Shown: piece by piece, positions 30,445 through 39,615 of the stretch
Layout of the letters: the number at the start of each line of letters is the position of its first letter
Position numbering within the stretch: the stretch's first letter is position 1
From: Devosia sp. 2618
GTDB taxonomy: Bacteria > Pseudomonadota > Alphaproteobacteria > Rhizobiales > Devosiaceae
Assembly: GCF_040546815.1 (NCBI RefSeq)
Contig: NZ_JBEPOO010000001.1
Location: 1,302,001-1,366,000 of the forward strand
Length of the DNA: 64,000 nt
Reading direction: 5' to 3'
Made by a program: the position numbers and the translations under genes
Notes under the pieces: model-generated
What the model was told of the DNA's origin: nothing
Seen by the model: the letters and a program-made list of their open reading frames with translations, nothing else
Databases searched by the model: none

Positions 30445-31206
30445 CTACCGCATCGACTCAAACAGTGCGGTCGCCGTCTTTGCTACATCTGCTGGTGCGG
30501 CGGAGGAGACTAGGGCGTAGGCGGTGGGGCCTAGTTGCCAGTAGGCGGTGGTGGTGTCTTCGACGGGAAGGGTCATGGGGGACGTGGTCAGGGACTGGCC
30601 GGGGCGCGCGGCGAAGATGGAGATGGGGCCGAGGTCATTGGTGTTGATCGCGACTTCAATGCTTGGACCGAATTCGGACGGGTAGACCTGAACGTCGGTA
30701 ATGGTCCAGCCGACGGGCAGGACGGGCATCATAATGTCTGTTCTGGCGAGAAGTTCGACCGGGTCGAACTCGGTGGCCTGGGGTTGCGAGTGCATTAAGG
30801 CGCGCAGTTCGGTGGTGTGGTGGGCGACGACGGCGGCGGTGACATATTCGGGCACGGTGCTGGAGGCCAAAGCGGGCGTGTTGCCGATCTGGGCGTGGGC
30901 GAGCCAACCGATGGTCAGGAGCAGCGATGCGGCCATCAGGGGGCGCAGGTTGCGGAATATCCTGTCGCGCTGCAGACGGCCGTTGAGGCGCCGCGCAAGG
31001 ACGTCGGTGGCGAGCGATGCGGGCACTTCGTCGGTACCACGCACGAAGCGCAACTCGTCGCGCAGTCGCAGGTCGGCCATCACATCGGCGGCGGCAGACG
31101 GGTTTTGCGACAGCCAATGTTCGACCGCGATGCGGCGCGAGACATCGAGCTGGTCATCGACGTAGGCAGCGAGTTCGACCGGATCGACGGGTTCGCTGTG
31201 TGGCAT
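30445..31206 (-). CDS. Anti-sigma factor, transmembrane
   Basis: A 253-residue protein. The cytoplasmic N-terminal region begins with LAAYVDDQLD and LSQNPSAAADVMADLRLRDEL, the helical pattern of zinc-less ECF anti-sigma domains. A single membrane segment lies at about 87-105 (PLMAASLLLTIGWLAHAQ), followed by a periplasmic domain of about 145 residues. Its start overlaps the stop of the ECF sigma gene by one base (TAATG), the usual cognate arrangement. It probably holds the sigma factor inactive until an envelope signal arrives; the signal is unknown. Confidence 0.8.
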   Translation of the reverse strand: MPHSEPVDPVELAAYVDDQLDVSRRIAVEHWLSQNPSAAADVMADLRLRDELRFVRGTDEVPASLATDVLARRLNGRLQRDRIFRNLRPLMAASLLLTIGWLAHAQIGNTPALASSTVPEYVTAAVVAHHTTELRALMHSQPQATEFDPVELLARTDIMMPVLPVGWTITDVQVYPSEFGPSIEVAINTNDLGPISIFAARPGQSLTTSPMTLPVEDTTTAYWQLGPTAYALVSSAAPADVAKTATALFESMR

Positions 31207-31724
31207 TACTCGCCTCCTTTGACCAGTTTCAGGGATGGGCCGCTTTCCCAGCGACGCAGGGCTTCGCGCCCACGCGAAATGCGCGACATGACCGTGCCCG
31301 CCGGCACGCTCAGCACCGCGGCGGCCTCGTCATAGCTCAAACCTTCGATGGTCACGAGATGCATTGCTTCGCGTTGTTGTTCGGGCAGCAGATCGAATGC
31401 TCGGCGCACCTGCGCCAGCCGCAAATTATCAAACTGGTTGGGGGGCAGGTTTTCCGCCATGCGGGCGGCGAACTCTGCGTCGCGGCCGATGGCACTGGCG
31501 CCTGAGCGCCGACCGTCAACGTGCAGATTATGGACGATGGACAATAGCCAGCCGCGCAGATTGCCGTCCGCGCGGAAAGTGGAACTACGCTCGATGGCGC
31601 GGACGAGGGCATCGTGCACCAGGTCTTCGGCGTCCACTGCATTGCGCGTGAGGCTCAGCGCATAACGGCGCAGTGAGGGTAGCTCGTCGAGCACATCTGA
31701 TTTGCGGAGCTTACGGGGTGCCAT
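31206..31724 (-). CDS. ECF-family RNA polymerase sigma factor
   Basis: A 172-residue sigma factor with region 2 (LPSLRRYALSLTRNAVDAEDLVHDALVRA, then FRADGNLRGWLLSIVHNLHV) and region 4 (FDLLPEQQREAMHLVTIEGL, then YDEAAAVLSVPAGTVMSRISRGREALR). The ATG at 31724 is chosen because upstream residues of the longer frame are antisense-like and lie within the TetR gene. Even so, the 5' end overlaps the 3' end of TetR by 14 bp, indicating coupling with the transporter-TetR operon. The cognate anti-sigma factor follows. Confidence 0.87.
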   Translation of the reverse strand: MAPRKLRKSDVLDELPSLRRYALSLTRNAVDAEDLVHDALVRAIERSSTFRADGNLRGWLLSIVHNLHVDGRRSGASAIGRDAEFAARMAENLPPNQFDNLRLAQVRRAFDLLPEQQREAMHLVTIEGLSYDEAAAVLSVPAGTVMSRISRGREALRRWESGPSLKLVKGGE

Positions 31725-32376
31725 GTTCCGTGCCGGACTGGGTGGTCGCCTCATTGCGCTCAAGATGCGGATTTTGTCGGACCGGGTCAAACTGCGTGTC
31801 TCTGACGCCGGGCTCGAACAGGGCCAGCAACTGCTCGGCGCGATTATCGAGATCGGCTTCCGGGTCGTGTGCCCATTGCAGCAGGCCGCTTTCGATGGCG
31901 CCGGACAGGGCATTGGCCACCACCTGTACGTCAAAATCCTTGAAGTCGCCCGATTGTTGGCCGGCCGTCAGGACATCGGCCAGCCAGGTCTGCTGCTCGC
32001 GCCAGACGGATAGGTGATCGGATGCGGCGCTGCCACCAGCATTGGTTGATGCGAGATGCCGCAAGGCGAGGACTTCGGCGCGGTGGTCACGGACATGGGC
32101 GAGGTAGGCAGCGACGAAGGCTGAAATGCGCTCCCAGGCATCATCCAACCTTTCTGTTTTGGTGATGGCTGCAGCCACGGTGCGGTCGCGCACGCTGGTC
32201 AGGACGGCGTCATAGAGGCCGTCCTTGGATTTGAAATAGTAGCAGATGATTCCCTTGGCGACCTTGGCCTCTTTTGCAACCCGCGACAGCGAGGTTCCCG
32301 CCACACCATCGCGCACCAATACGCTGATGGTGCAATCAATGATGTTGCGGCGACGCTGTGTTTCGAGAGTGTCCAC
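31711..32376 (-). CDS. TetR/AcrR-family transcriptional regulator
   Basis: A 221-residue regulator. The N-terminal helix-turn-helix is clear (RRRNIIDCTISVLVRDGVAG, SLSRVAKEAKVAKGIICYYF, KSKDGLYDAV), and a TetR ligand-binding domain with BetI-like character follows to about residue 195. The start is a GTG 15 bp after the stop of the dipeptide ABC ATPase gene, so it is the distal gene of that operon. Three similar TTTTGACC-N4-GGTCAAAA-like palindromes lie upstream of this operon, of fgd and of the LLM gene. This protein is the natural candidate to bind them; ligand unknown. Confidence 0.88.
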   Translation of the reverse strand: MDTLETQRRRNIIDCTISVLVRDGVAGTSLSRVAKEAKVAKGIICYYFKSKDGLYDAVLTSVRDRTVAAAITKTERLDDAWERISAFVAAYLAHVRDHRAEVLALRHLASTNAGGSAASDHLSVWREQQTWLADVLTAGQQSGDFKDFDVQVVANALSGAIESGLLQWAHDPEADLDNRAEQLLALFEPGVRDTQFDPVRQNPHLERNEATTQSGTEHGTP

Positions 32377-32391
32377 TAGAGCCCATCCACC

Positions 32392-34032
32392 TCAAGCGAC
32401 CTTGGAAATGTCCGGCACGGCATCGAGCAACATCCGCGTGTAATCCGCCTGCGGATTATCGAAGATTTCGTCGGTGGGCCCCGATTCCACCAGAACGCCA
32501 TTGTGCAAGACGCCAACGGCGCTCGACATCTGGCGCACTACAGCCAGATTGTGGCTGATCAGCAGGTAGGTGAGGCCGAACTCGTCCTGCAGCGCCCGCA
32601 TCAGATCGAGCACCTGTGCCTGCACCGACACGTCGAGCGCCGAGGTTGGCTCGTCGCAGACGATGAATTCAGGCTGGCTCGACAGGGCTCGCGCGATGGC
32701 AATGCGCTGGCGTTGACCCCCGGAGAATTCATGCGGGAACTTCCGCATGACGGACGGATCGAGCCGCACCTTGTTGAGCAGGTCGGCGACGCGACCTTCA
32801 ACTTCGCCCTTGTTGCGGGCAATGCCCAGCGTGCGCATGGGCTCGGCGATGATGTCGGCGACCCGCCAGCGGGGGTTAAGGCTGGCATAGGGGTCCTGGA
32901 AGATCATCTGCACGCGCTTGCGCCGTTCGTGCTCGCCCGCGCCACCGGCCCAGACGTCGTGCCCGTCGACAAGGATCTTGCCGTCGGTGGGACGCACCAA
33001 CCCAACGATCATTTTGGCACAGGTGGATTTGCCTGAACCGGATTCGCCCACAAGACCGTAGGTCTTGCCCTTCTGGATGGAGAAGGAGACCTCGTTGACC
33101 GCGCGGAAGACTTCGGCTTTGGACTTGAACAGCTTGGTGAAGTTGCCGCCGCCGAGTTCGAAATCGCGCACGATGCCCTTGATCTGAACGAAAGCCCCAT
33201 CGTCATTGGCGGGCGCCGATGCAGGGGCACCGGAGCGATCGCTGGCAATGGTGGGGATCGAGTTGATCAGCTTGACCGTATAGGGCTCGCGCGGGCGACG
33301 GATGATGTCTCCCACCGTGCCGGTTTCAACGATCTTGCCCTGATGCATCACCACCATGCGGTCGGCGGTCTGGGCGATGACGCCCATGTCGTGGGTGATC
33401 AGCATCACCGCTGCGCCGTGATTGGAGCAGAGCTTTTTGAGCACCTTGATGATCTGGGCCTGCACCGACACATCGAGCGCCGAGGTGGGCTCGTCGGCGA
33501 TGATTAGTTCGGGTTCTGCCGCAATGGCCAGAGCAATCACCACGCGCTGGCGCATGCCGCCGGAGAACTGGTGCGGGTAGGAATTGATCCGCTCGGCCGC
33601 CTTGGGGATGCCGGCCTCGGTGAGGAGGTCGATGGCCCGCCGACGCGCCTGATCTTCATCGAGCGGCAAGTGCGCGCGGATGGTCTGGATCAGCTGAAAC
33701 CCGATGGTATAGAGCGGGTTGAGGCTGGTCAGCGGGTCCTGAAACACCATGCCGATCCGCTTGCCACGGAGGCTGGCGCGCTCTTTTTCGGGCAGGTTGT
33801 CGATACGCTGACCCTTGAGCAGGATCTCGCCCGAGGTGATGCGACCCGGGCGTTCGATCAGGCCGATGACGGCAGAACCGGTCATCGACTTGCCGGCGCC
33901 GGACTCACCAACCACACCCACTATCTCCCCCGGCATGATGTCGAAGGAGATGTCGTTTACGGCACGGAAATTGTCGTCATGGAAGGGGAAGTCGACGACG
34001 AGGTTTTTGACGGAAAGGACTGGTTCGGTCAT
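32392..34032 (-). CDS. Dipeptide/oligopeptide-type ABC transporter ATPase, two fused domains
   Basis: A 546-residue fusion of DppD-like and DppF-like ATPases. Domain 1 (about 1-260) has Walker [15 protein letters not shown], signature [12 protein letters not shown] and Walker [13 protein letters not shown]. Domain 2 (about 280-545) has [27 protein letters not shown] and [12 protein letters not shown]. Both carry oligopeptide-family linkers ([37 protein letters not shown]). It powers the importer formed with the two upstream permeases. Its start overlaps the permease stop by one base (TGATG). Confidence 0.93.
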   Translation of the reverse strand: MTEPVLSVKNLVVDFPFHDDNFRAVNDISFDIMPGEIVGVVGESGAGKSMTGSAVIGLIERPGRITSGEILLKGQRIDNLPEKERASLRGKRIGMVFQDPLTSLNPLYTIGFQLIQTIRAHLPLDEDQARRRAIDLLTEAGIPKAAERINSYPHQFSGGMRQRVVIALAIAAEPELIIADEPTSALDVSVQAQIIKVLKKLCSNHGAAVMLITHDMGVIAQTADRMVVMHQGKIVETGTVGDIIRRPREPYTVKLINSIPTIASDRSGAPASAPANDDGAFVQIKGIVRDFELGGGNFTKLFKSKAEVFRAVNEVSFSIQKGKTYGLVGESGSGKSTCAKMIVGLVRPTDGKILVDGHDVWAGGAGEHERRKRVQMIFQDPYASLNPRWRVADIIAEPMRTLGIARNKGEVEGRVADLLNKVRLDPSVMRKFPHEFSGGQRQRIAIARALSSQPEFIVCDEPTSALDVSVQAQVLDLMRALQDEFGLTYLLISHNLAVVRQMSSAVGVLHNGVLVESGPTDEIFDNPQADYTRMLLDAVPDISKVA

Positions 34033-34991
34033 CAGCGCAACTTCGGATTAAGAGCATCGCGCAGCCAGTCACCCAGAAGGTTGACCGACAGGGCTAGCAA
34101 GATGAGGGTGATGGCCGGGAACAGCAGGATCCACCATTCGCCAGAGAACAGGAACTGCTGGCCGATACGGATCAGCGTGCCGAGCGATGGCTGGGTCGGT
34201 GGAACGCCAACGCCAAGATAAGACAGCGTTGCCTCTTCGATGATGGCCAGAGCCAGACCGATCGTGCCGATGACCAGCACCGGACCCATGACGTTGGGCA
34301 GCACGTGGCGAAGCAGGATCAGGAACGGATTGACGCCCAGGATGCGGGCGGCCGCCACATAGTCCTTCTGCCGCTCCACCATGGTTGCACCGCGCACAGT
34401 ACGGGCAAACTGCGCCCAGTTGGCGAGGCCGATGGCAAAGATAAGCACCCAGATGGCGGCGCCCTCCTGCTGGTTCGCCGGGATGACGCCACGGGCGACG
34501 CCGAAAATCAGCAGCGCGATCAGGATGGCCGGAAAGCTGAGCTGCACGTCGGCGACGCGCATGATGAAAGCATCCCAGATGCCGCCGAAATAACCGGCGA
34601 CGAGGCCAAGGCCGACGCCCATCACCATGGCGAACATGGTGGCGGAGAAGCCGACGAACAGCGAAACACGGCTGCCGTACATGATCGAAGACAGCACGTC
34701 GCGGCCCTGATTGTCGGTGCCGAAGGCGAAGTATTTGCCGGTGTAGGATTCAGTGTTCGGCGCCGTCATTCCATCCATGAGGTTGAGCGTGGCGGGATTG
34801 AATGGGTTATGGGGCGCCAGCAGCGGCGCAAACACCGCCATCATCACCAGCAGAAAGGCGATGATGGAAGCAATGATGGTCACCGGCGAACGGCGGTACG
34901 ACCAGAAGATGTCTGAGCCGAGGAACATCTTCCAGCGCGACACCTTGGCGGCGACGACGGGTTGTTCGGGGCTGTGCGGCAGGTCTGTCAT
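34032..34991 (-). CDS. Peptide-type ABC transporter permease (DppC-like)
   Basis: A 319-residue inner-membrane permease with the extended N-terminus and first membrane segment typical of DppC/OppC, then the GTDNQGRDVLSSIMYGSR motif before a core of five helices. The EAA loop is DYVAAARILGVNPFLILLRH. The C-terminus ends in LLGDWLRDALNPKLR, as in the family. It pairs with the DppB-like permease 4 bp upstream. Confidence 0.92.
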   Translation of the reverse strand: MTDLPHSPEQPVVAAKVSRWKMFLGSDIFWSYRRSPVTIIASIIAFLLVMMAVFAPLLAPHNPFNPATLNLMDGMTAPNTESYTGKYFAFGTDNQGRDVLSSIMYGSRVSLFVGFSATMFAMVMGVGLGLVAGYFGGIWDAFIMRVADVQLSFPAILIALLIFGVARGVIPANQQEGAAIWVLIFAIGLANWAQFARTVRGATMVERQKDYVAAARILGVNPFLILLRHVLPNVMGPVLVIGTIGLALAIIEEATLSYLGVGVPPTQPSLGTLIRIGQQFLFSGEWWILLFPAITLILLALSVNLLGDWLRDALNPKLR

Positions 34992-34995
34992 GGGG

Positions 34996-35976
34996 CTATT
35001 TCCCGCTGCGAACGCCGTCGCGCAGGCGCGGATCGACGATGAAGTAGAGGATGTCGACGAACAGATTGATCACGACAAAGACGAGGGCCACAAAGACCAG
35101 ATAGGCAGCCATCACCGGTACGTCGACAACCTGAACCGAGTTGACGAAAAGCGAGCCGACGCCGGGCCACTGGAACACCGTTTCTGTGATGATGGCGAAG
35201 GCGATGACCGAGCCCAGCTGCAGGCCGGTAATGGTGATCACTGGCACCATGGTGTTGCGCAGCGCATGACCGAAATTGATGGCCCGGGTCGACAACCCGC
35301 GTGCTCTTGCAAAGCGGATATAGTCCGTGCGCAGCACTTCGAGCATTTCCGCCCGCACCAGCCGCATGATCAGCGTGAGCTGGAACAGCGACAGCGTAAT
35401 TGCCGGCAGGATCAGTGAGCGCAGACCGGACTCCGTCAGCAGGCCCGTCCGCCACCAGCCGAGGTCGGTCACCGTGCCGCGACCAAACGATGGCAGCACC
35501 TTGAGCTCGACGGCGAAGACATAGATCAGGCCGATGCCGATGAGGAATGTCGGCAAGGACACGCCGATCAGCGAGGCCGTCATGATGACGCCGCTCGAGA
35601 AAGCGCGCGGGCGCAAGGCGGTGTAGATGCCCAAGATGACGCCACCCACCAGAGCGATGGTGGCGGAGGCCAGTGCCAGCTCGATGGTTGCCGGCAGGCG
35701 CTCCATGATGAGCTTCCCGACTGGCTGTTGCAGACGATAGGAAATGCCGAACTGGCCCTGCAGGGCATTGGTCACGAAGTGATAAAACTGGATGTAGAAG
35801 GGCTGATTGAGCCCGAGCCGTTCGCGCAACGCTTCATGGTCGGCGATGGTGGAATCCTGGCCGAGCATAGAGGTGACAGGGTCACCGACATATCGGAACA
35901 CAAGGAATGCAATGAACGCCACGACCAGCATGACGATGACGGACTGCAAGAGTCGTCGAACAACGAAGGCGAGCAC
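34996..35976 (-). CDS. Peptide-type ABC transporter permease (DppB-like)
   Basis: A 326-residue permease starting MLAFVVRRLLQSVIVMLVVA, with the GDPVTSMLGQDST and LGLNQPFYIQFYHFV periplasmic segments and the EAA loop DYIRFARARGLSTRAINFGH, all typical of DppB/OppB. It forms the heterodimeric channel with the DppC-like protein. It is separated from the binding-protein gene upstream by a strong 13-bp stem-loop. Confidence 0.92.
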   Translation of the reverse strand: MLAFVVRRLLQSVIVMLVVAFIAFLVFRYVGDPVTSMLGQDSTIADHEALRERLGLNQPFYIQFYHFVTNALQGQFGISYRLQQPVGKLIMERLPATIELALASATIALVGGVILGIYTALRPRAFSSGVIMTASLIGVSLPTFLIGIGLIYVFAVELKVLPSFGRGTVTDLGWWRTGLLTESGLRSLILPAITLSLFQLTLIMRLVRAEMLEVLRTDYIRFARARGLSTRAINFGHALRNTMVPVITITGLQLGSVIAFAIITETVFQWPGVGSLFVNSVQVVDVPVMAAYLVFVALVFVVINLFVDILYFIVDPRLRDGVRSGK

Positions 35977-35995
35977 GATGTCCCTCCAAAATTGA

Positions 35996-36038
35996 GAACC
36001 GCCGCAACATCCCCGAAAAGGGCGGGTTGCGGCGGTTC
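35996..36038 (-). promoter_or_regulatory. Intercistronic stem-loop after peptide-binding protein gene
   Basis: GAACCGCCGCAAC (35996-36008) pairs perfectly with GTTGCGGCGGTTC (36026-36038), 18 bp after the binding-protein stop and 20 bp before the first permease. There is no T-tract on the minus strand, so it fits an mRNA-stabilising or attenuating hairpin that raises binding protein over permease. Confidence 0.7.
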
Positions 36039-36055
36039 TGGACTTGCTGGAAGGA

Positions 36056-37633
36056 TTACTCGAACGTGACCGTGGTCAGGCGCGGCTGATCTTCTGGATG
36101 GACCGGCAGGGTCATGCCATCACGCATCGCATAGGACAGAACCTGATTGTGGATCGGCAGCAAAACGCGGTCTGCCTTCACCACTTCCCAGATTTCGGCA
36201 ATGCTGGCATTGCGTGCATCCAGGTCGGTCTCGGTTCCCAGTGCGATGATCTTTTCATCGAGCTCTGGGTTGGAATAGAGGCCGCCATTATAGGTGCCGT
36301 GCTTGTCGGTCTTGGTGTGCACCAGATCGTTGAACACATAGGCCGAGTCAAAGGTCGGTACGCCCCAGCCGAGCAGGTAGAAATCGCTCTGGTTGTTGAT
36401 GACCAGTGGCGAGTGTTCGGCAACTGGACGCGAGGCGAGGGTCACCTTGACGCCAATCTGGCCGAGCATACCAACGAGCGCGGTCGAGATCGCCTCGTCG
36501 TTGACATAGCGATTGTTTGGCGTGTCGAGCGTGATCGAGAAACCATCGGGGTAACCCGCTTCAGCCAGCAGGGCCTTGGCCTTTTCCAGATCCGGCGCCG
36601 GATAGGCGTCCAGTTCAGCCGTCCAGCCGTTGACGAATGGTGGGTTGGGGATACCGGTCGGGATCGAGTTGCCACGCATCACGATCTGCTTGATCGCGTC
36701 GCGATCGAGCGCCAGTTCCATGGCTTCACGAACCAGGGAATTGTTGATCGGGTTGCTATCGGTGATGTTGGACGACTTCAGTGGCTCTTCGCCAAAGCGG
36801 TAACCAAAATAGATGAAGCGGTTTTCTGGACCAGTTTCGATCTTGAAGCCGGCCGAATTGCGCAGACGCTCGATATCCTGCACTGGTACGTCCTGTACCA
36901 GATCAACGTCGCCCGAAAGCAGCGCTGCAACGCGGGTCGCCGCGTCGGTGATCGGCAGATAGACGATTTCGGTAACGGCAGGCGCGTCGGCCCAATGGCC
37001 TTCAAACGCGGTCAGCACCGACTGCACGTCCACTTCGCGGGACTTCAGCACGTATGGACCGGTGCCGTTGGTGTTGAGCACGGCGTAGTTGCTCTCGCCA
37101 GCGGCAAAGTCCTGCACGTCCTGCAGTTTGTGCTCTTCCGACCAATCCTTATCCATCACGAAGGTATTGGTGATGTTGTTTGGATAGAGCGGGGAAGGGC
37201 CGATCATCTGGACTTCGACCGTGTGGTCGTCGATAGCGGTCACGTCTGCCACTTCAGCGTGGAGCTGCTTGAGGTTGGAGCCGTCCGAGCGCGCACGGTT
37301 GAACGAGAAGACAACGTCTTCAGCGGTGAAGTCAGCGCCGTTGTGGAACTTGACGCCTTCGCGGAGCTTGAAAACCCAGACGGTCGGGTCGCCGTCCTTG
37401 ACAAACCATTCGGTCGCCAGGCGCGGCTGCAGATTGCCGTCGCTGTCGCGATCGAGCAGGGTTTCATAGATATGGTGGGCGAAAGTGTGGGTCACGCCCT
37501 GGTTCTGCGAGTGAGGGTCCAGGGTCAGCGCATCAGAGGCGCGCGCCCACCGGATCGTCTCCGCATTGGCAGCCCCAACAAGCATAGTCGAAGCGATCAG
37601 CGCCGCTGTAAGGCGCACAAGTGTCTTCTGCAT
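36056..37633 (-). CDS. Peptide-type ABC transporter substrate-binding protein (SBP_bac_5)
   Basis: A 525-residue periplasmic protein with a Sec signal peptide (MLVGAANA, cleaved near residue 24) and the family-5 pattern: IRWARASDALTLDPHSQNQG, LREGVKFHNGADFTAEDVVF, DLVQDVPVQDIERL and LAEAGYPDGFSITL. It delivers di- or oligopeptides, or other ligands handled by this family such as glutathione, nickel complexes or opines. The ligand cannot be inferred. It is the first gene of an operon continuing with two permeases, a double ATPase and TetR. A candidate operator lies about 140 bp upstream. Confidence 0.92.
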   Translation of the reverse strand: MQKTLVRLTAALIASTMLVGAANAETIRWARASDALTLDPHSQNQGVTHTFAHHIYETLLDRDSDGNLQPRLATEWFVKDGDPTVWVFKLREGVKFHNGADFTAEDVVFSFNRARSDGSNLKQLHAEVADVTAIDDHTVEVQMIGPSPLYPNNITNTFVMDKDWSEEHKLQDVQDFAAGESNYAVLNTNGTGPYVLKSREVDVQSVLTAFEGHWADAPAVTEIVYLPITDAATRVAALLSGDVDLVQDVPVQDIERLRNSAGFKIETGPENRFIYFGYRFGEEPLKSSNITDSNPINNSLVREAMELALDRDAIKQIVMRGNSIPTGIPNPPFVNGWTAELDAYPAPDLEKAKALLAEAGYPDGFSITLDTPNNRYVNDEAISTALVGMLGQIGVKVTLASRPVAEHSPLVINNQSDFYLLGWGVPTFDSAYVFNDLVHTKTDKHGTYNGGLYSNPELDEKIIALGTETDLDARNASIAEIWEVVKADRVLLPIHNQVLSYAMRDGMTLPVHPEDQPRLTTVTFE

Positions 37634-37773
37634 CTACGTTCTCTCCGTTCCCGAATATAACCCCCTCGAATTTGATGAATGGGGGATTTGGGCCACACGA
37701 AAGCCTAGTTTCTCCAACAGATCAATTGCGCCAATCCGTCGAAAAATCCGCGTAGATGCGTTTGAATTTCAGT

Positions 37774-37793
37774 TTTTGACCGATTGGTCGATA
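37774..37793. promoter_or_regulatory. Candidate TetR-type operator, site C (upstream of peptide ABC operon)
   Basis: TTTTGACC-GATT-GGTCGATA, with a perfect GACC-GATT-GGTC core (37778-37789). It lies 141-160 bp upstream of the binding-protein start, in the 432-bp gap 37634-38065. It matches sites A and B. The rest of the gap holds only the hairpin at 38020-38046 as recognisable structure. Confidence 0.5.
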
Positions 37794-38019
37794 ATTGTAA
37801 GATTAATACTTCAAATATCGAGCGCTCAGGTCAGGGATACGAGAGCCTGCAAGCGGCATGCCTCGTATACGAAGCCAACAGAGCTTTTCTTCCGCGGATG
37901 TGGAAAATAATTGTGAGGAGGGGCGGAGGCGAGGCTGAGAGCTGCTCCGTCGCCTGATTTCATGGCGCTCAGTAGAATTGGTGCGCGGCACTTCGCATCC
38001 TAGCTCCACTATGCGCGCA

Positions 38020-38046
38020 TCCTCACCAGCAGATTGCTGGTGAGGA
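38020..38046 (-). terminator. Hairpin downstream of DUF1684 gene
   Basis: Perfect 12-bp stem TCCTCACCAGCA (38020-38031) / TGCTGGTGAGGA (38035-38046) with a 3-nt loop, 19 bp past the stop of the DUF1684 gene. There is no T-tract on the minus strand, so it may be a transcript-end stabiliser rather than a classical intrinsic terminator. Confidence 0.55.
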
Positions 38047-38065
38047 GACTGTGCTCGACGAACCC

Positions 38066-38857
38066 CTAGTGGCCTCCAGCCAGGCGCTTTTCGCCGGCCT
38101 CGATGCGGATGGGCAGCACGTTTTCTGGCGGTGGGAGCGGGCAGACTGCGTGTTCGGTGAAGGCGCAGGGCGGGTTGATGGCCTTGTTGAAGTCCAGAAC
38201 GATGGTCTTTTCGGTGACGTCTTCTCCGAAAACGAAACGCGACGCGGGATAGGTTGTGTCGCGCGAGGTCAGGTCGCGGATTACGAACTGCGGCGAGGTT
38301 GCCGTGCCGTGGGTCGCGTAGATCACGAAATTCTGGCCGTCGTGTGTGAACACGGCCTTATGGGTCGCCTGCACGTCGGTCTGGATGGACTTGCTGGTGT
38401 CTACTGTCATGCCCTTGGGTGTTTCGAGCGCGACCCAGTCAGCAACGATGCGCCAGTCTGGGCGGGGCGGGAAATATTCAATCGGGGCCAGTTCGGCTGG
38501 CGCGGTGGACTGGGTGTCGCGGATACGCAGGGCGTTCTGGCCGTTCAGCGTCGTAACTTCGAGCAGGAGCTGCCCGACGGTGAAGCGGGGTGGGTGCGCC
38601 TTGTCAAGCTCGAGGACCTGCGGGGGGCTGCGATCGGCTGGGGTGAAGGTCACGCCACCGGTTTCGTCCTGCGTCAGCGAACCGACATGCTCGGGGCCGG
38701 CCGAGAGGACGAGGTCATTGTCGGCGGCGGTGCCCACCGTGGTGGTGCCGTTCTCGAGCCAGAAGCGGCCGATGATGTTCAGCCAGCCTTCGGGGCCTTT
38801 TAGGTTTGCTAAGCGTTTGATTTTCCAGGCTTCTAGATCGGCGAGATAGTCGGACAT
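38066..38857 (-). CDS. DUF1684 family protein
   Basis: A 263-residue protein from the ATG at 38857 (AAGGA upstream). It begins MSDYLADLEAWKIKRLANLK, followed by GPEGWLNIIGRFWLENGTTT, and ends with DFNKAINPPCAFTEHAVCPL and PPENVLPIRIEAGEK. These are the family hallmarks: an invariant NPPCA(F/Y) near the C-terminus and a WL-GLFWL-like N-terminus. Function unknown. It lies 11 bp after the second peptide-ABC operon and is probably co-transcribed, which suggests a role in handling the imported compound. No signal peptide. Confidence 0.85.
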   Translation of the reverse strand: MSDYLADLEAWKIKRLANLKGPEGWLNIIGRFWLENGTTTVGTAADNDLVLSAGPEHVGSLTQDETGGVTFTPADRSPPQVLELDKAHPPRFTVGQLLLEVTTLNGQNALRIRDTQSTAPAELAPIEYFPPRPDWRIVADWVALETPKGMTVDTSKSIQTDVQATHKAVFTHDGQNFVIYATHGTATSPQFVIRDLTSRDTTYPASRFVFGEDVTEKTIVLDFNKAINPPCAFTEHAVCPLPPPENVLPIRIEAGEKRLAGGH

Positions 38858-38868
38858 GGTGGATTCCT

Positions 38869-39615
38869 TCAGGCTGGCATGCGCGGCACGCTGGCGAGCA
38901 GCCGCTGCGTGTAGGGGTGTTGTGGGTTGGCGAGGATGTCGGCGGTATAACCCTTTTCGACGATCCGGCCGCGTTCGAGGATAACTATGCGCTCGCACAA
39001 GGCGGCGACGACGCCGAGGTCGTGCGAGACGAAGACCAGCGTCATGGTCTGGCTGAGGCCTTTGAGCAATTCCACGATGCGGATGCGCGTCGACAGATCG
39101 AGCGCACTGACCGCTTCGTCGGCCAGCAGGAGGCTGGGGCCCGACACGATGGCGCGCGCAATCGCGATGCGCTGGCGCTGGCCGCCAGAGAACTCGTGCG
39201 GGTAGCGTTCGAGCACACTGGCGTCGAGGCCTACCGACACCAATGCATCGGTGACCATCTGGCGGTGATCGCCAGCGATGCGGAGCGAACGCAAAGGTTC
39301 GGCGACGATGGCGAAGACCTTCTGGCGCGGGTCGAGTGAGGAATAGGGGTCTTGAAAGACCACCTGAACCTGCCGTCGATATTCGCGCATGAAAGCGGCT
39401 TTGCCTGGGTCGAGCTGTGCGGCCTTGAAGGTGATGCGGCCCGATGATGGGCGGATAAGGCCCAGTAGCAGGCGCAACAGCGTGGTCTTGCCCGAGCCGG
39501 ATTCCCCGACCAGACCGATGCTATCGCCGGGGGCTATGTCGAGCGAAGCGCCGTCGAGGACGAGGCGGGTTTTGGAGTAGCCGAAGCTGACGTTATCGAC
39601 GGTAAGAAGGCTCAT
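38869..39615 (-). CDS. Peptide-type ABC transporter ATPase (DppF-like)
   Basis: A 248-residue ATPase with Walker [17 protein letters not shown]-loop VVFQDPYSSLDPRQKV, signature [15 protein letters not shown], Walker B LLLADEAVSALD and switch His in VFVSHDLGVVAALC. The Pro of the usual DEPTSALD is replaced (DEAVSALD). It is the last transport gene of the second peptide operon, overlapping the DppD-like gene by 4 bp, and precedes DUF1684. Confidence 0.92.
   Translation of the reverse strand: MSLLTVDNVSFGYSKTRLVLDGASLDIAPGDSIGLVGESGSGKTTLLRLLLGLIRPSSGRITFKAAQLDPGKAAFMREYRRQVQVVFQDPYSSLDPRQKVFAIVAEPLRSLRIAGDHRQMVTDALVSVGLDASVLERYPHEFSGGQRQRIAIARAIVSGPSLLLADEAVSALDLSTRIRIVELLKGLSQTMTLVFVSHDLGVVAALCERIVILERGRIVEKGYTADILANPQHPYTQRLLASVPRMPA

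Noticed and set aside
36044..37660. 538-codon plus-strand frame opposite the peptide-binding protein
   Set aside because: Antisense frame; the minus-strand protein has a signal peptide and clear family features.
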